Shown here: piece by piece, positions 6,880-8,239 of the stretch
Numbering within the stretch: the stretch's first letter is position 1
Layout of the letters: each line of letters starts with the position of its first letter
Assembly: GCA_900313765.1 (NCBI GenBank)
Contig: OMSN01000073.1
Location: 1-8,239 of the forward strand
DNA: 8,239 nt
Origin: an uncultured Eubacteriales bacterium
GTDB lineage: Bacteria; Bacillota; Clostridia; Lachnospirales; Lachnospiraceae
Reading direction: 5' to 3'
Translations under genes and position numbers: made by a program
Notes under the pieces: model-generated
Databases searched by the model: none
What the model was told of the DNA's origin: nothing
Seen by the model: only the letters and a program-made list of their open reading frames with translations

Positions 6880-7437
6880 ATGATTTCTGCAGGAGATTTC
6901 AGAAACGGACTTACACTTGAAATCGATGGACAGGTCATGCAGGTTCTGGAGTTCCAGCATGTCAAGCCGGGTAAAGGCGCCGCTTTCGTCCGCACGAAGA
7001 TGAGAAACGTGATCGACGGTGGTGTGGTTGAGAAGACCTTCCGTCCGACTGAGAAGTTCCCCCAGGCGAGAATTGACCGCATTGATATGCAGTATCTGTA
7101 TCAGGATGGCGATCTCTACAACTTTATGAATGTTGAGACCTATGATCAGATCGCGATCAACAGCGATATCGCTGGCGACAGCATGAAGTTTGTCAAGGAA
7201 AATGAGATGTGCAAGGTTCTGTCCTATAACGGTTCCGTATTTGCACTGGAAGCTCCGCTCTTTGTTGAGCTGGAAGTTACCGAGACTGAGCCGGGTGTCA
7301 AGGGCAACACCGCAACGGGTGCCACCAAGCCCGCGATCGTAGAGACCGGCGCTCAGGTCATGGTTCCGCTGTTCGTCAATATCGGCGACAAGCTGAAGAT
7401 TGACACTAGAACAGGTGAGTATCTGTCCAGAGTCTGA
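6880..7437 (+). CDS. efp: Translation elongation factor P
   Basis: EF-P binds between the ribosomal P and E sites and helps peptide bond formation on ribosomes stalled at consecutive prolines. The protein has 185 residues, the standard length, and the three expected beta domains: an N-terminal KOW-like domain (about 1-62), a central OB domain (about 66-127) and a C-terminal OB domain (about 130-185). The tip loop is PGKGAAF with lysine at K32, the position that is 5-aminopentanolylated in B. subtilis; the modification used here cannot be told from the window. The C-terminal signature runs from K150 (KPAIVETG) through VPLFVNIGD. The start is supported by AAGGAGG (6864-6870), 9 nt before ATG. 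A candidate promoter lies just upstream and a strong terminator about 35 nt downstream, so it probably forms its own transcription unit. In several Clostridia efp lies near yqeG and aro genes, matching the order here. Confidence 0.98.
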   Translation: MISAGDFRNGLTLEIDGQVMQVLEFQHVKPGKGAAFVRTKMRNVIDGGVVEKTFRPTEKFPQARIDRIDMQYLYQDGDLYNFMNVETYDQIAINSDIAGDSMKFVKENEMCKVLSYNGSVFALEAPLFVELEVTETEPGVKGNTATGATKPAIVETGAQVMVPLFVNIGDKLKIDTRTGEYLSRV

Positions 7438-7462
7438 TGCATTTCTGATCTCATGAGAATTG

Positions 7463-8239
7463 TCAGGGAAACAAAACGGCCATCCGGCATATGCCGGATG
7501 GCCGTTTTTTGGCCGTGGAGAGCATCAGCTTGATACGGTTCAGCTGATTGACTTCCGATGCGCCGGGATCGAAGTCGATGGCTGCGATGTTTGCTTCCGG
7601 ATGCTGGCGGCGGACTTCCTTGATGACACCCTTGCCGACAACATGGTTGGGCAGGCATCCGAAGGGCTGCACGCATACGATGTTCGGTGTTCCGTCCTGG
7701 ATCAGTTCCAGCATCTCTGCGGTCAGGAACCATCCTTCACCGGTCTGGTTGCCGAGGGATACGATATCCTTCGCCATCTCACCCAGTTCCCGGATATGGC
7801 GCGGCGGCTCGAAGCGTTTCGAAGCGGCCAGCGCTTCATTTCCTGCCTTGCGGACATGCTGGATGTAGGAGATGAACCAGTTGCAGACGCGTGCTGTCCA
7901 TTTGTTCGCGTAATGATTCTGCGCCTTAAAGTTCGTGTTGTAGAAACTGTACAGGAAGAAGTCAGCCATATCGGGCTGTACTGCTTCCGCGCCTTCCCGC
8001 TCCAGCAGTTCCACCAGGTGGTTGTTGGCGGCCGGGAGATATTTGACCAGGATCTCTCCGACGATGCCGACCCGGGGTTTCTTCTCATCTGTGATCGGAA
8101 GCGTGTCGAATTCCGACACGATCCGGCGGCACAGTTTGCGGAACTTTGCCATGGAGATGCTGCCGGACATCAGAAACTGCCTGCATTCTTCTTCCAGTCT
8201 GTCATGCAGTCTGTCAGCGCTGCCCGGTTCGATCTCATA
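7463..8239 (-). CDS. C-terminal part of a 2-hydroxyacyl-CoA dehydratase/activase-type large protein, 5'-truncated
   Basis: The frame enters from the right edge with no stop and gives 258 residues. The ATG at 8170 is internal: the 23 codons before it (YEIEPGSADR and onward) fit the same protein. Segments PRVGIVGEILVKY, LSLGNQTGEGWFLTAEM-like (here VSLGNQTGEGW), VCVQPFGCLPNH, GKGVIKE and DPGASEVNQLNRIKLML are hallmarks of the C-terminus of the large (around 1400-residue) proteins that join BadF/HgdC-type ATPase activator modules to a dehydratase-like Fe-S module. ATP-driven electron transfer to low-potential Fe-S clusters is the known chemistry of the superfamily; the substrate of this branch is not established to my knowledge. 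Cysteines in VCVQPFGC may be cluster ligands. The last 15 or so residues after LMLSTA (KKRPSGICRMAVLFP) are encoded by the terminator stem and its flank and look like a non-family tail. The family call is firm, the function is not. Confidence 0.85.
   Translation of the reverse strand, partial: YEIEPGSADRLHDRLEEECRQFLMSGSISMAKFRKLCRRIVSEFDTLPITDEKKPRVGIVGEILVKYLPAANNHLVELLEREGAEAVQPDMADFFLYSFYNTNFKAQNHYANKWTARVCNWFISYIQHVRKAGNEALAASKRFEPPRHIRELGEMAKDIVSLGNQTGEGWFLTAEMLELIQDGTPNIVCVQPFGCLPNHVVGKGVIKEVRRQHPEANIAAIDFDPGASEVNQLNRIKLMLSTAKKRPSGICRMAVLFP
7473..7510. terminator. Bidirectional intrinsic terminator between convergent genes
   Basis: A perfect palindrome of two 18-bp arms (7473-7490 and 7491-7508) is centred on CATATG. 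It has a GC-rich stem (CGGCCATCCGG with its complement) and A4/T4 ends. On the plus strand the stem is followed by T6 (7505-7510), a strong intrinsic terminator for efp. On the minus strand the stem is followed by TTTTGTTT (7476-7469), so it should also stop the convergent gene. The minus-strand coding frame runs through the whole stem and ends at 7463. Confidence 0.93.

Noticed and set aside
8168..8170. ATG at 8170 as the start of the minus-strand gene.
   Set aside because: The frame is open to the window edge and the 23 upstream codons fit the same large protein; the homologous region is normally deep inside a protein of over 1000 residues.

Overview
The window looks like chromosome from an anaerobic member of the Bacillota, most likely class Clostridia and probably near the Lachnospiraceae. 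Three things suggest this: a PolC-type replicative polymerase (typical of Bacillota) directly behind ispG, a Clostridia-like cluster of yqeG, a shikimate kinase gene and efp, and the end of a large 2-hydroxyacyl-CoA dehydratase/activase-type protein, a family of oxygen-sensitive enzymes. Assignment below class level is inference. No tRNA, rRNA, CRISPR array, insertion sequence or phage gene was seen.

Layout, left to right. (1) The 3' part of ispG (MEP isoprenoid pathway) overlaps by 4 nt with (2) a complete polC of 1500 residues, including the proofreading exonuclease inserted in the PHP domain and a C-terminal clamp-binding peptide. (3) A 76-nt gap holds a GC-rich hairpin without a T-run. 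(4) yqeG, a HAD-family phosphatase gene, overlaps by 8 nt with (5) a shikimate kinase gene. That kinase frame has no stop codon at its expected end and continues into a small cupin domain. A near-perfect Shine-Dalgarno sequence and an ATG sit exactly at the cupin start. (6) After a 144-nt AT-rich gap with a plausible sigma-A promoter comes efp (elongation factor P). (7) An 18-bp perfect palindrome with T-runs on both sides forms a bidirectional terminator between efp and (8) a convergent minus-strand gene, of which only the last 258 codons lie in the window.

How the genes work together: ispG-polC and yqeG-aroK-cupin are tightly packed plus-strand blocks and probably co-transcribed; efp appears to have its own promoter. 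The functions are housekeeping: isoprenoid precursors, DNA replication, a phosphatase of uncertain substrate, chorismate synthesis and rescue of ribosomes stalled on proline runs.

The most interesting points are small-scale. The first is the aroK-cupin junction, where an A6 tract decides between one fused protein and two proteins overlapping by ATGA. The second is the terminator, whose stem is read as the last codons of the minus-strand gene, with the stop codon beyond it. I see no convincing undescribed multi-gene system here.
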